Part shown: positions 7,238-16,640 of the stretch, one piece after another
Position numbering within the stretch: position 1 is the first letter of the stretch
How the letters are laid out: every line of letters starts with the position of its first letter
NCBI RefSeq assembly: GCF_001654915.1
Contig: NZ_LXEQ01000047.1
DNA: 64,000 bases
Direction: 5' to 3' (one strand)
Origin: Buttiauxella ferragutiae
GTDB lineage: Bacteria; Pseudomonadota; Gammaproteobacteria; Enterobacterales; Enterobacteriaceae
The notes under the pieces: model-generated
Told to the model about the DNA's origin: nothing
The model's input: the letters and a program-made list of their open reading frames with translations, nothing else
Database searches by the model: none
Program-made: the position numbers and the translations under genes

Positions 7238-9835
7238 ATGGGTAAAGCTCTCGTCATCGTTGAGTCCCCGGCAAAAGCCAAAACGATCAACAAATATCTC
7301 GGCAATGACTACGTGGTTAAGTCCAGCGTAGGTCATATCCGTGATTTGCCGACCAGTGGATCAACCACCAAGAAGAGCGCTGACTCCGCCTCCACCAAAG
7401 GGACCAAAAAGGTCAAAAAGGATGAACGCGGCGCGCTCGTAAATCGTATGGGTGTCGATCCCTGGCACAACTGGGAAGCACAATATGAAGTGCTGCCTGG
7501 TAAAGAAAAAGTGGTTTCAGAACTGAAATCACTGGCTGAAAAAGCAGACCATATCTATCTCGCAACCGACCTTGACCGCGAAGGGGAAGCCATTGCATGG
7601 CACCTGCGGGAAGTTATCGGTGGTGATGACACGCGTTATAGCCGCGTGGTGTTTAACGAAATTACTAAAAATGCCATTCAACAGGCGTTTGAAAAGCCGG
7701 GCGAACTGAATATCGACCGTGTTAACGCACAGCAAGCGCGTCGCTTTATGGACCGTGTTGTGGGTTATATGGTGTCGCCGCTGCTGTGGAAGAAAATTGC
7801 CCGTGGCCTGTCTGCCGGCCGCGTACAGTCTGTTGCTGTACGTCTGGTTGTTGACCGCGAACGCGAAATTAAAGCGTTTGTGCCAGAAGAATATTGGGAA
7901 GTTGACGCGAATCTGACGACGCCGAAAGGTGACAGTCTGCCGGTTCAGGTCAGCCACCATAAAGACAAACCGTTCCGCCCGGTTAACCGCGAGCAGACCA
8001 TGTCTGCGGTTAGCGAGTTGGAAAAAGCACGTTACTCAGTGCTTGAGCGTGAAGATAAACCAACCAGCAGCAAGCCTGGTGCGCCGTTTATCACATCCAC
8101 GTTGCAGCAAGCCGCAAGTACCCGTCTTGGTTTTGGTGTGAAGAAAACCATGATGATGGCTCAGCGTCTGTATGAAGCGGGTCACATTACTTACATGCGT
8201 ACCGACTCAACCAACTTGAGCCAGGATGCCGTGGGCATGGTGCGTGGCTATATCGAAGAGAGTTTCGGTAAGAAATATCTTCCAGCCGCTGCAAACCAGT
8301 ACTCCAGCAAAGAAAACTCGCAGGAAGCGCACGAAGCGATTCGTCCTTCTGACGTGAGTGTGGTTGCGGAGTCGCTTAAAGATATGGAAGCTGACGCGCA
8401 AAAACTCTACCAGTTGATCTGGCGTCAGTTTGTAGCGTGTCAGATGACTCCTGCACAATACGACTCCACCACCCTAACGGTGCAAGCGGGTGATTTCCGT
8501 CTTAAAACGCGTGGTCGCACGCTGCGTTTTGATGGCTGGACGAAAGTAATGCCTGCGCTGCGCAAGGGCGACGAAGACCGCACATTGCCTGCTGTTGAGC
8601 AGGGTGATGAACTGGCGCTTGTAGAAGTCATCCCTGGACAGCACTTTACCAAACCACCGGCGCGCTTTAGTGAAGCCTCGTTGGTTAAAGAGCTGGAAAA
8701 ACGTGGCATTGGCCGTCCGTCTACCTACGCATCTATCATTTCCACCATCCAGGATCGTGGTTATGTGCGTGTGGAAAACCGCCGTTTCTATGCGGAGAAA
8801 ATGGGTGAAATTGTTACCGACCGCCTGGAAGAAAACTTCCGCGAGTTGATGAACTACGATTTCACCGCGCAAATGGAAAGCAGCCTCGACCAGGTCGCTA
8901 ACAATCAGGCCGAGTGGAAAGGGGTGTTGGATAACTTCTTCAGTGATTTCAGTGAACAGTTGGGTAAAGCTGAACTGGATCCGGAAGAAGGCGGCATGCG
9001 TCCAAACCAAATGGTTCTGACCAGTATCGATTGCCCAACGTGTAGTCGTCAAATGGGTATCCGTACCGCCAGTACTGGTGTGTTCTTAGGTTGCTCAGGT
9101 TACGCGTTGCCCGTCAAAGAGCGTTGCAAAACCACCATTAACCTGGTGCCGGAAAATGAAGTCCTCAACGTCCTAGAAGGGGATGATGCGGAAACCAATG
9201 CGCTGCGTGCGAAACGTCGTTGTGCTAAATGCGGCACCGCAATGGACAGCTATCTCATCGATCCGAAACGTAAGTTACATGTTTGTGGTAACAACCCAAC
9301 TTGTGATGGCTACGAAATCGAAGAGGGTGAGTTCCGCATCAAAGGTTATGACGGTCCAATTGTTGAGTGTGAGAAATGTGGTTCTGAAATGCACCTGAAA
9401 ATGGGGCGTTTTGGTAAGTACATGGCTTGTACTAACGACGATTGTAAAAATACCCGTAAGATCCTGCGTAATGGCGATGTGGCTCCACCGAAGGAAGATC
9501 CGGTTCCATTACCAGAGTTGCCTTGTGAGAAATCAGACGCGTACTTTGTACTGCGTGATGGCGCGGCCGGTGTTTTCCTTGCGGCAAACACTTTCCCGAA
9601 ATCTCGTGAAACACGTGCGCCACTGGTTGAAGAACTGTATCGCTTCCGTGACCGTCTGCCAGAAAAACTGCGTTATCTGGCTGATGCACCACAGCAAGAC
9701 GCTGATGGCAATAAAGCCGTTGTTCGTTTTAGCCGTAAGACGAAGCAGCAATATGTTTCCTCCGAGAAAGAAGGCAAAGCGACCGGTTGGTCTGCGTTCT
9801 TTGTGGATGGTAAGTGGGTTGAAGGGAAGAAGTAA
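7238..9835 (+). CDS. topA: DNA topoisomerase I
   Basis: TopA relaxes negative supercoils by cutting one strand through a 5'-phosphotyrosine. From ATG 7238 (MGKALVIVESPAKAKTINKYLG, behind AGGTGA) the protein has 865 residues, exactly the E. coli length. The Toprim domain shows VIVESPAKA and the acidic DLDREGEAIAWHL. The active Tyr319 lies in TYMRTDSTN (codon 8192-8194). Three C-terminal four-cysteine zinc ribbons follow (around CPTC, CAKCG and CEKCG), with a further basic DNA-binding tail. An upstream in-frame extension to 7145 is rejected. A terminator lies at 9851-9881. Confidence 0.97.
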   Translation: MGKALVIVESPAKAKTINKYLGNDYVVKSSVGHIRDLPTSGSTTKKSADSASTKGTKKVKKDERGALVNRMGVDPWHNWEAQYEVLPGKEKVVSELKSLAEKADHIYLATDLDREGEAIAWHLREVIGGDDTRYSRVVFNEITKNAIQQAFEKPGELNIDRVNAQQARRFMDRVVGYMVSPLLWKKIARGLSAGRVQSVAVRLVVDREREIKAFVPEEYWEVDANLTTPKGDSLPVQVSHHKDKPFRPVNREQTMSAVSELEKARYSVLEREDKPTSSKPGAPFITSTLQQAASTRLGFGVKKTMMMAQRLYEAGHITYMRTDSTNLSQDAVGMVRGYIEESFGKKYLPAAANQYSSKENSQEAHEAIRPSDVSVVAESLKDMEADAQKLYQLIWRQFVACQMTPAQYDSTTLTVQAGDFRLKTRGRTLRFDGWTKVMPALRKGDEDRTLPAVEQGDELALVEVIPGQHFTKPPARFSEASLVKELEKRGIGRPSTYASIISTIQDRGYVRVENRRFYAEKMGEIVTDRLEENFRELMNYDFTAQMESSLDQVANNQAEWKGVLDNFFSDFSEQLGKAELDPEEGGMRPNQMVLTSIDCPTCSRQMGIRTASTGVFLGCSGYALPVKERCKTTINLVPENEVLNVLEGDDAETNALRAKRRCAKCGTAMDSYLIDPKRKLHVCGNNPTCDGYEIEEGEFRIKGYDGPIVECEKCGSEMHLKMGRFGKYMACTNDDCKNTRKILRNGDVAPPKEDPVPLPELPCEKSDAYFVLRDGAAGVFLAANTFPKSRETRAPLVEELYRFRDRLPEKLRYLADAPQQDADGNKAVVRFSRKTKQQYVSSEKEGKATGWSAFFVDGKWVEGKK

Positions 9836-9850
9836 CTCTCTTTAACATTG

Positions 9851-9881
9851 AAAGCCGGGGCCTGTGCTCCGGCTTTTTTAT
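9851..9881 (+). terminator. topA intrinsic terminator
   Basis: AAAGCCGG (9851-9858) pairs with CCGGCTTT (9869-9876), followed by a T run, 15 bp after the topA stop. Confidence 0.87.
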
Positions 9882-10026
9882 ATCTGCGTATATAACCTTA
9901 TTATTATTTTTTCTTTCAAACTATACATAGAAGATATAACTGATATAGTGGCTTAAGAAAATTTCACCACGTCTGAATCCCCGTCGCTGTTCATACCGGG
10001 GCTGCTTTTACTGCGGATGGAACACC

Positions 10027-11001
10027 ATGAAACTACAGCAACTTCGTTATATCGTCGAGGTGGTCAACCACAACCTCAACGTCTCTTCGACGGCCGAAGG
10101 GCTTTATACTTCTCAGCCGGGGATCAGTAAACAAGTTCGGATGTTGGAAGATGAACTGGGGATTCAGATCTTTGCTCGTAGCGGCAAGCACCTGACGCAA
10201 GTGACGCCTGCGGGACAAGAGATTATCCGTATCGCCCGTGAAGTGCTGTCGAAAGTCGATGCGATTAAATCGGTTGCGGGTGAGCACACCTGGCCTGATA
10301 AAGGTTCTTTGTACGTCGCCACGACGCATACACAAGCGCGTTACGCGCTGCCGAATGTGATCAAAGGCTTTATTGAACGCTATCCGCGAGTATCGCTTCA
10401 CATGCACCAGGGCTCGCCAACGCAAATTGCGGAAGCGGTTTCCAAGGGGAATGCTGATTTTGCGATAGCAACCGAAGCATTACACCTTTACGATGATTTG
10501 GTGATGCTGCCGTGCTATCACTGGAACCGTTCGATCGTTGTCACCCCAGATCATCCGTTAGCATCGAAAGAGTCTGTCTCTATCGAAGAGCTGGCGCAAT
10601 ATCCGTTGGTCACTTACACCTTTGGTTTTACTGGGCGCTCCGAGCTGGATACCGCATTTAATCGTGCAGGTTTGACGCCGCGTATTGTGTTTACCGCAAC
10701 AGATGCTGACGTGATTAAAACTTATGTAAGGTTGGGGTTAGGTGTGGGCGTGATAGCCAGTATGGCGGTTGATCCTGTCTCTGACCCGGATCTGGTCCGT
10801 ATTGAAGCACAGGGCGTATTCAGCCACAGCACGACCAAAATTGGTTTCCGCCGCAGCACGTTCTTACGTAGTTACATGTATGATTTTATTCAGCGTTTCG
10901 CACCACATCTGACTCGCGATGTTGTCGATACTGCGGTCGCATTACGTTCAAACGAAGATATTGAGGCGATGTTCAAAGATATTAAGTTACCCGCAAAATA
11001 A
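10027..11001 (+). CDS. cysB: LysR-type regulator of cysteine biosynthesis
   Basis: CysB activates sulfate assimilation genes in response to N-acetylserine and represses itself. The 324-residue protein (E. coli length) opens MKLQQLRYIVEVVNHNLNVS, with the LysR winged helix-turn-helix in residues 1-60 (TAEGLYTSQPGISKQVRMLE). The ligand domain includes ATTHTQARYALP and GLGVGVIASMA. It is a single gene after the topA terminator. yciW at 33243, later in this window, belongs to the CysB regulon in E. coli. Confidence 0.97.
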   Translation: MKLQQLRYIVEVVNHNLNVSSTAEGLYTSQPGISKQVRMLEDELGIQIFARSGKHLTQVTPAGQEIIRIAREVLSKVDAIKSVAGEHTWPDKGSLYVATTHTQARYALPNVIKGFIERYPRVSLHMHQGSPTQIAEAVSKGNADFAIATEALHLYDDLVMLPCYHWNRSIVVTPDHPLASKESVSIEELAQYPLVTYTFGFTGRSELDTAFNRAGLTPRIVFTATDADVIKTYVRLGLGVGVIASMAVDPVSDPDLVRIEAQGVFSHSTTKIGFRRSTFLRSYMYDFIQRFAPHLTRDVVDTAVALRSNEDIEAMFKDIKLPAK

Positions 11002-11008
11002 TATCCCA

Positions 11009-11037
11009 AGGTATCTTTTCCATAGGGAAAGATACCT
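11009..11037 (+). terminator. Stem-loop after cysB
   Basis: AGGTATCTTTTCC (11009-11021) pairs with GGGAAAGATACCT (11025-11037) with one G-T pair or mismatch, 8 bp after the cysB stop. Only a short pyrimidine tract (CTTCTC) follows, so termination strength is uncertain. Confidence 0.65.
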
Positions 11038-11340
11038 CTTCTCAGTTGCACTTAAGAATATGTTTCAACCCGCCTGATAATTAATATCCCGCCAGATTTT
11101 TATTAACCATAAGATGTAAGTGGTTAATCTGTCTCAATTAAGAGACAAACGTAGATAATAATTTACCGCCATGCAAATTTAATGTTTCAATTATTTATTT
11201 GAGGTCAAAAGATTAAATCTTTTCCTGCAATCGGGGAGCAATTTCTCTGGCTTTTGTACTAGAGTTTCTTTAGGATTAATCCCAGTCAGCGATTAATTAT
11301 ACCGATTGTTTGAGTTTATATGATAAGTGGTGCCGATTGT
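11038..11340. other. cysB-ymiA intergenic region
   Basis: This is AT-rich sequence of about 300 bp. It presumably holds the promoter of the ymiA-yciX pair. I could not fix a -35/-10 pair with confidence, and I see no further gene. Confidence 0.4.
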
Positions 11341-11481
11341 ATGAGGTTAGCAATGCCTTCTGGAAGTGAAGAACCGCAAAGGGAATCAGGGCTGAAACGT
11401 AAAGCCTGGATGGCGGTGTTTCTGGTCTCAGGTTTGTTTTGGCTAGTCGTTGCAGTGGCTGCATGGCATTTTTGGGGGTAA
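11341..11481 (+). CDS. ymiA: YmiA, 46-aa single-pass membrane protein
   Basis: ATG 11341 to TAA 11481 encodes 46 residues beginning MRLAMPSGSEEPQRESGLKR and ending in a hydrophobic helix (AVFLVSGLFWLVVAVAAW) and HFWG. This matches my memory of E. coli YmiA (MRLAMPSGNQEP..., ending in a Trp-rich helix). A short charged N-terminus and one membrane span are visible. The function is unknown. The next gene, yciX, starts three bases downstream, so the two are surely co-transcribed. Confidence 0.85.
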   Translation: MRLAMPSGSEEPQRESGLKRKAWMAVFLVSGLFWLVVAVAAWHFWG

Positions 11482-11483
11482 CA

Positions 11484-11654
11484 ATGACTTCCTTTGCTCA
11501 AACACAAGCGCAGAAAACGGTGCGTCAGAAAGATGACAAACCACAACAAGAAGCGAAACCTGGAAAAGTTCAGGTGCCAGAGTCGTGGCAACTGACGCAA
11601 CAACAAAAAGACTTTATCGATCTGTTTTCAACAGACGAACATATTAAACAATAA
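11484..11654 (+). CDS. yciX: YciX, 56-aa small protein
   Basis: ATG 11484 to TAA 11654 encodes a hydrophilic 56-residue protein (MTSFAQTQAQKTVRQ...) ending PESWQLTQQQKDFIDLFSTD and then EHIKQ. The C-terminal block is the conserved part of YciX. It has no signal peptide or membrane helix. It follows ymiA by two bases. The function is unknown. A longer in-frame reading from 11439 would run through ymiA and is not supported. Confidence 0.82.
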   Translation: MTSFAQTQAQKTVRQKDDKPQQEAKPGKVQVPESWQLTQQQKDFIDLFSTDEHIKQ

Positions 11655-11815
11655 ATATAATTCTCATTTACCTTTATTTAACTTGCTGTCAGTCACACTT
11701 TATAATTAAGCGTGATTAAGAGCACACTCTTTAAGTAATCACTGCACACAGCAATATTCAAATCGACTGATTAATTATTCAGTCACAGTGTTTACTAAAA
11801 TAAAGAGAGCGGCTT

Positions 11816-11914
11816 ATGAATACTCACTGTAGCGTCAAGTACTGGTCATGGTTCACCGCATTTACCGTTTCGTTAGCCTTTTGGGCGCAAATGGTCTGGA
11901 TGCTGACTCAGTAA
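11816..11914 (+). CDS. ymiC: YmiC-like 32-aa membrane protein
   Basis: ATG 11816 to TAA 11914 encodes MNTHCSVKYWSWFTAFTVSL followed by AFWAQMVWMLTQ, 32 residues that are mostly one Trp/Phe-rich membrane helix. It fits the E. coli YmiC position (between yciX and acnA) and its YWSW...FW pattern. The Shine-Dalgarno GAGAGCGGC lies just upstream. The pattern FxVSxxFW is shared with YmiA 330 bp upstream. The function is unknown. Confidence 0.75.
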   Translation: MNTHCSVKYWSWFTAFTVSLAFWAQMVWMLTQ

Positions 11915-12097
11915 CACTTTCTTGCTTGTGCCCTGGTTCTCTGCCGGGGCGCTGATTCACTCTTCCTTTCCCTTTACACCTTCTGATTTATCAATTCGGG
12001 TTGTTATCAAATCGTTACGACATCTTTGTGTTATCTTTAATACTGTCCCTGATCTTCATCCGGGATACCGCTATCCTAAGAAATTTAAGGAGGAGCT

Positions 12098-14773
12098 ATG
12101 TCGTTAACCCTACGCGAGGCCAGTAAGGACACTCTACAGGCGCTGAATAAAACCTATCATTATTACAGTTTGCCACTGGCTGCAAAGGAACTTGGGGATA
12201 TCACCCGTTTACCCAAGTCGTTAAAAGTTCTGCTTGAAAACCTGTTGCGCTGGCAGGATGAAAACTCCGTTACTCAGGACGATATTCATGCCCTGGCAGG
12301 TTGGCTGAAAAATGCCCATGCCGATCGTGAAATAGCTTATCGTCCCGCACGTGTACTAATGCAAGATTTTACCGGTGTTCCCGCCGTTGTGGATTTGGCC
12401 GCGATGCGCGAGGCGGTAAAACGTCTTGGTGGCGATGTCGCCAAAGTCAATCCTCTGTCCCCAGTTGATCTGGTTATCGACCACTCGGTAACGGTTGATC
12501 ATTTCGGTAATGACGAAGCTTTCGAGGAAAACGTGCGCCTCGAAATGGAGCGTAACCACGAGCGTTACGTTTTCCTGCGTTGGGGGCAGCAGGCATTCAG
12601 TCGCTTTAGCGTGGTGCCACCGGGAACCGGGATTTGCCACCAGGTTAATCTCGAATATCTGGGTAAAGCGGTGTGGAGTGAAATGCAGGGCAATGAGTTG
12701 GTTGCCTATCCTGACACGCTGGTCGGCACCGATTCCCACACCACGATGATTAATGGCCTTGGCGTTTTGGGCTGGGGTGTCGGTGGTATTGAAGCTGAGG
12801 CCGCCATGTTAGGCCAGCCGGTTTCCATGCTTATCCCGGATGTCGTCGGCTTTAAACTTGATGGCAAATTGCGTGAAGGTATCACCGCAACAGACCTGGT
12901 ATTGACCGTCACACAAATGCTGCGTAAGCACGGAGTGGTTGGCAAGTTTGTCGAATTTTATGGCGACGGCCTCGACACTTTACCACTGGCCGATCGTGCG
13001 ACCATTGCCAATATGGCGCCAGAATATGGCGCGACGTGTGGTTTCTTCCCGATTGATGCGGTGACACTGGATTACATGCGCCTGAGTGGACGCAGCGAGG
13101 AGCAAATCGCGCTGGTAGAAGCCTATGCGAAGGTGCAGGGGATGTGGCGAAATACTGGCGATGAACCGGTATTTACCAGCACACTGGCACTGGATATGGA
13201 CGAGGTTGAAGCAAGTCTGGCTGGGCCGAAACGGCCACAGGATCGCGTGCCGTTAGGCGATGTTCCTAAAGCGTTTAATGCCAGCAACGAACTGGAAGTG
13301 AACACCTCTCATAAAGATCGTGCTCCAGTTGACTACACCATGGACGGGCGTGAGTACCAATTACCCGACGGTGCGGTCGTGATTTCAGCCATTACCTCCT
13401 GTACTAACACCTCCAACCCAAGTGTATTAATGGCCGCGGGGCTACTGGCTAAAAAAGCAGTGACCTTAGGGTTGAAACGCCAACCGTGGGTGAAAGCTTC
13501 TTTGGCTCCGGGTTCTAAAGTCGTTTCTGACTATCTGGCCAAAGCTGGGCTAACGCCGTATCTCAACGCCTTAGGCTTTAATTTGGTGGGTTATGGTTGC
13601 ACCACGTGCATTGGTAACTCCGGTCCGTTACCCGATCCGATTGAACAAGCAATCAAGAAGGGCGATCTTACCGTTGGGGCTGTGCTTTCGGGGAACCGTA
13701 ATTTCGAAGGGCGCATTCATCCTTTGGTGAAAACCAACTGGCTGGCTTCACCGCCGCTGGTGGTGGCTTATGCTCTGGCCGGGAACATGAATGTGAACCT
13801 GACAACCGATCCGCTGGGGCATGATAAAAAAGGCGATCCGGTTTATCTCAAAGATATTTGGCCGAGCAGTCTGGAAATTGCCCGCGCAGTCGCGCAAGTT
13901 TCGACAGAAATGTTCCACAAAGAATACGCGGAAGTGTTCGAGGGTACGCCGGAATGGCGCAATATTGAAGTCGCTCACTCAGATACTTACGGCTGGCAGA
14001 GTGATTCTACCTACATCCGCTTGTCACCATTCTTTGATGATATGGAAGCCACACCTAAACCGCTGCAAGATATTCATGGTGCGCGCGTGTTGGCCATGCT
14101 GGGAGACTCTGTTACCACTGACCATATTTCTCCGGCAGGGAGCATTAAGCCTGATAGCCCAGCGGGGCGTTATTTGCAGAATCATGGGGTTGAACGTAAA
14201 GAATTTAACTCCTACGGTTCACGCCGTGGTAACCATGAAGTGATGATGCGCGGGACTTTTGCCAACATCCGTATTCGCAATGAAATGGTGCCTGGAGTAG
14301 AAGGCGGCATGACTCGCTTGCTACCAGGTGATGAAGTTATTTCGATTTATGATGCGGCGATGCGTTATCGCGATAAAGGTATTCCGTTAGCCGTGTTTGC
14401 CGGTAAAGAATATGGTTCGGGATCCAGCCGCGACTGGGCGGCTAAAGGGCCACGGTTGCTCGGTGTAAGAGTGGTGATAGCGGAGTCATTCGAGCGTATT
14501 CACCGCTCCAACCTGATTGGTATGGGCATTCTTCCTCTGGAGTTTCCAGACGGTGTGACGCGCAAAACGTTAGGGCTGACTGGCGAGGAGTTTGTTGATA
14601 TTAGTGGCCTGAACGACCTTACGCCGGGCGTTTCGGTTCCTGTATCATTGACGTTTGCGGATGGAAGAAAAGAGGTGGTTGAATGTCGCTGCCGAATTGA
14701 TACCGGTAATGAACTGACGTACTTCAAAAATGACGGCATCCTGCATTATGTGATTCGTAACATGCTGAACTAG
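12098..14773 (+). CDS. acnA: Aconitate hydratase A
   Basis: AcnA interconverts citrate and isocitrate using a [4Fe-4S] cluster and is the stress- and stationary-phase aconitase. The 891-residue protein equals E. coli AcnA. Cluster cysteines are visible in SCTNTSNPSV and GCTTCIGNSGP. Active-site segments include TDSHTTMINGLG, QPVSMLIPDVVG and YGSGSSRDWAAKGP. The start ATG 12098 has an excellent AAGGAGG seven bases upstream. In E. coli the gene is controlled by SoxRS, Fur and RpoS; I did not resolve those sites here. Confidence 0.97.
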   Translation: MSLTLREASKDTLQALNKTYHYYSLPLAAKELGDITRLPKSLKVLLENLLRWQDENSVTQDDIHALAGWLKNAHADREIAYRPARVLMQDFTGVPAVVDLAAMREAVKRLGGDVAKVNPLSPVDLVIDHSVTVDHFGNDEAFEENVRLEMERNHERYVFLRWGQQAFSRFSVVPPGTGICHQVNLEYLGKAVWSEMQGNELVAYPDTLVGTDSHTTMINGLGVLGWGVGGIEAEAAMLGQPVSMLIPDVVGFKLDGKLREGITATDLVLTVTQMLRKHGVVGKFVEFYGDGLDTLPLADRATIANMAPEYGATCGFFPIDAVTLDYMRLSGRSEEQIALVEAYAKVQGMWRNTGDEPVFTSTLALDMDEVEASLAGPKRPQDRVPLGDVPKAFNASNELEVNTSHKDRAPVDYTMDGREYQLPDGAVVISAITSCTNTSNPSVLMAAGLLAKKAVTLGLKRQPWVKASLAPGSKVVSDYLAKAGLTPYLNALGFNLVGYGCTTCIGNSGPLPDPIEQAIKKGDLTVGAVLSGNRNFEGRIHPLVKTNWLASPPLVVAYALAGNMNVNLTTDPLGHDKKGDPVYLKDIWPSSLEIARAVAQVSTEMFHKEYAEVFEGTPEWRNIEVAHSDTYGWQSDSTYIRLSPFFDDMEATPKPLQDIHGARVLAMLGDSVTTDHISPAGSIKPDSPAGRYLQNHGVERKEFNSYGSRRGNHEVMMRGTFANIRIRNEMVPGVEGGMTRLLPGDEVISIYDAAMRYRDKGIPLAVFAGKEYGSGSSRDWAAKGPRLLGVRVVIAESFERIHRSNLIGMGILPLEFPDGVTRKTLGLTGEEFVDISGLNDLTPGVSVPVSLTFADGRKEVVECRCRIDTGNELTYFKNDGILHYVIRNMLN

Positions 14774-14780
14774 CCAGAAT

Positions 14781-14802
14781 TCTCCCCCAGCGATGGGGGA
14801 GA
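14781..14802. terminator. Hairpin between acnA and ribA
   Basis: TCTCCCCCA (14781-14789) and TGGGGGAGA (14794-14802) form a nine-pair GC-rich stem with a four-base loop between convergent acnA and ribA. The flanking tracts are not pure T, so I call it a likely bidirectional terminator with moderate confidence. Confidence 0.7.
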
Positions 14803-14809
14803 AAATAAC

Positions 14810-15403
14810 TTAATCTTCAGACAGCAAGTGGCCCATTTTAGCGGCTTTAGTATCCAGATAATGTGCGTTCTTAGGGTTACGGCCCACGATGAGCGGCACA
14901 CGTTCCACAATATTAATCCCTGCTTCGCTGAGAATTTCTACTTTGCGCGGGTTATTGGTCAGCAAACGAACTGCATCGACACCTAATAACTTAAACATAT
15001 CGGCGCATAGCGTGAAGTCACGTTCATCAGCGGCAAAACCAAGCTGATGGTTAGCTTCCACGGTATCGTAGCCTTTATCTTGTAAAGCATAAGCGCGGAT
15101 TTTATTAAGCAGACCAATATTGCGACCTTCCTGGCGGTGATACAACAACACACCACGGCCTTCTTCGGCGATATGGGTTAATGCAGCTTCAAGCTGAAAA
15201 CCACAGTCACAGCGCAGGCTGAATAGGGCATCGCCCGTCAGACACTCTGAATGTACACGCGCCAGAACAGAATCATTTCCAGTTATATCACCAAAAACCA
15301 GAGCAACATGATCTTGTCCGGTTGCCAATTCTTCAAAGCCCACCATCAGGAAATCGCCCCATGGGGTTGGCAGTTTGGCTTCTGCCACACGTTTAAGCTG
15401 CAT
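14810..15403 (-). CDS. ribA: GTP cyclohydrolase II
   Basis: RibA converts GTP to 2,5-diamino-6-ribosylamino-4(3H)-pyrimidinone 5'-phosphate, formate and pyrophosphate, the first committed step of riboflavin synthesis. The 197-residue protein (E. coli 196) has the zinc-binding SECLTGDALFSLRCDCG motif, with three cysteines at the expected spacing. GVLLYHRQEGRNIGL and TVEANHQLGF are further catalytic and GTP-binding segments. It is a single gene; no FMN riboswitch was seen upstream. Confidence 0.96.
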   Translation of the reverse strand: MQLKRVAEAKLPTPWGDFLMVGFEELATGQDHVALVFGDITGNDSVLARVHSECLTGDALFSLRCDCGFQLEAALTHIAEEGRGVLLYHRQEGRNIGLLNKIRAYALQDKGYDTVEANHQLGFAADERDFTLCADMFKLLGVDAVRLLTNNPRKVEILSEAGINIVERVPLIVGRNPKNAHYLDTKAAKMGHLLSED

Positions 15404-15611
15404 GTGATTCTCCAGGTACTTATAGTGGCACTTACGGTGCCTGCCAGCTGACTGGCTTGTTTAATTACTACTGCTTAGTTTGCCACAACGCCGACCACTT
15501 CGCCTAATAGACTGGGCAGACTCCTGGTTTTACCCTATGTAAGACTTCCCGCTTTCCCTTCGATGCTGTTTATCGGGTATCCTTGAGATTCAAATAGCAT
15601 AAGGATAAGCA

Positions 15612-16376
15612 ATGCGAGCGATAGCAAAACGAACAACAATGGGTGCTGGATTACTGTTGGTGATGCCTTTAGCCGTGTGGATCTCTGGTTGGCAGTGGGT
15701 TCCTGGCGGGCAGGGTAGTTGGTTGAAAATGATGTATTGGGTCACGGAGACCGTCACCCAACCCTGGGGCATCATTACCCATGTTTTGCTATGTGGCTGG
15801 TTTTTATGGTGCCTAAGGTTTCGCCTAAAAGCCGCGCTGATGCTGTTTGCGATTCTCGGAGCCGCTATTCTTATTGGGCAGGGCGTTAAATCTGTCATCA
15901 AAGACAAAGTGCAGGAACCTCGTCCTTTCGTGGTATGGCTTGAAAAAACACAACATATTCCGACAGATGAGTTCTACAATTTAAAACGTAAACAGCGTAG
16001 CGAGTTGGTAAAAAATCAGCTTAAATCGCAGCAAGAATTACCAGAATGGTTACGCCAACACTGGCAAAAAGAGACCGGTTTTGCTTTCCCGTCAGGGCAT
16101 ACCATGTTTGCGGCAAGTTGGGCATTATTGGGAGTAGGGCTACTGTGGCCCCGCCGAAGAACCTGGACCATCGCTTTACTGTTGGTTTGGGCGACGGGGG
16201 TGATGGGCAGTCGATTAGTGCTCGGAATGCACTGGCCCCGTGACTTAGTCGTTGCCACACTTATCTCTTGGGTGCTGATAACACTGGCAACCTGGCTTGC
16301 TCAGAAATTGTGCGGACCATTATCGCCGCCGCCGCAAGAAGCTGACGAAATAGCCGAACGGGATGCCGAGCCTTGA
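15612..16376 (+). CDS. pgpB: Phosphatidylglycerophosphatase B
   Basis: PgpB is an inner-membrane PAP2-family phosphatase acting on phosphatidylglycerol phosphate and undecaprenyl pyrophosphate. The 254-residue protein has about six membrane helices and the three PAP2 motifs: KDKVQEPRP, FPSGHTMFA and GSRLVLGMHWPRDLV, the last carrying the catalytic histidine. The start ATG 15612 follows AAGGATAAGC. It is divergent from ribA. The next genes, lapA and lapB, also act on the envelope. Confidence 0.94.
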   Translation: MRAIAKRTTMGAGLLLVMPLAVWISGWQWVPGGQGSWLKMMYWVTETVTQPWGIITHVLLCGWFLWCLRFRLKAALMLFAILGAAILIGQGVKSVIKDKVQEPRPFVVWLEKTQHIPTDEFYNLKRKQRSELVKNQLKSQQELPEWLRQHWQKETGFAFPSGHTMFAASWALLGVGLLWPRRRTWTIALLLVWATGVMGSRLVLGMHWPRDLVVATLISWVLITLATWLAQKLCGPLSPPPQEADEIAERDAEP

Positions 16377-16496
16377 GATTATTGATTTAACCCCCATTTC
16401 TTATGAATTGAACGCGCTCAATGGATTCCACGAAGAACCGGGAAATGGTAGTTTATATAGTTGGAAAAACATTAGCGCTTAATGTATCTCCATCAA

Positions 16497-16602
16497 CCTT
16501 CGAGCTGCGCGGATGTTGGCTGCACTCACTTACCGGATGACTTACGAACGTAAGCTCATCGGGATAAGTTTTCTTGCCGCCGGCCAGCCACTCGAATGTT
16601 AA
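16497..16602. repeat. ERIC-like intergenic repeat upstream of lapA
   Basis: The segment has the blocks of the enterobacterial repetitive intergenic consensus in order: a GAGCTGC start, GATGTTGGCTGC, a central dyad TGACTTACGAACGTAAGCTC, GGATAAGTTTTCTTGCCGCC and a final ACTCGAATGTTA. It aligns block by block with the copy at 61867-61988, though diverged. It sits inside the pgpB-lapA gap and would be carried on any lapA transcript that starts further upstream. Confidence 0.75.
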
Positions 16603-16640
16603 TGGTGATAGTCGCGTAAGACCACATGACGGGAAGTAAT

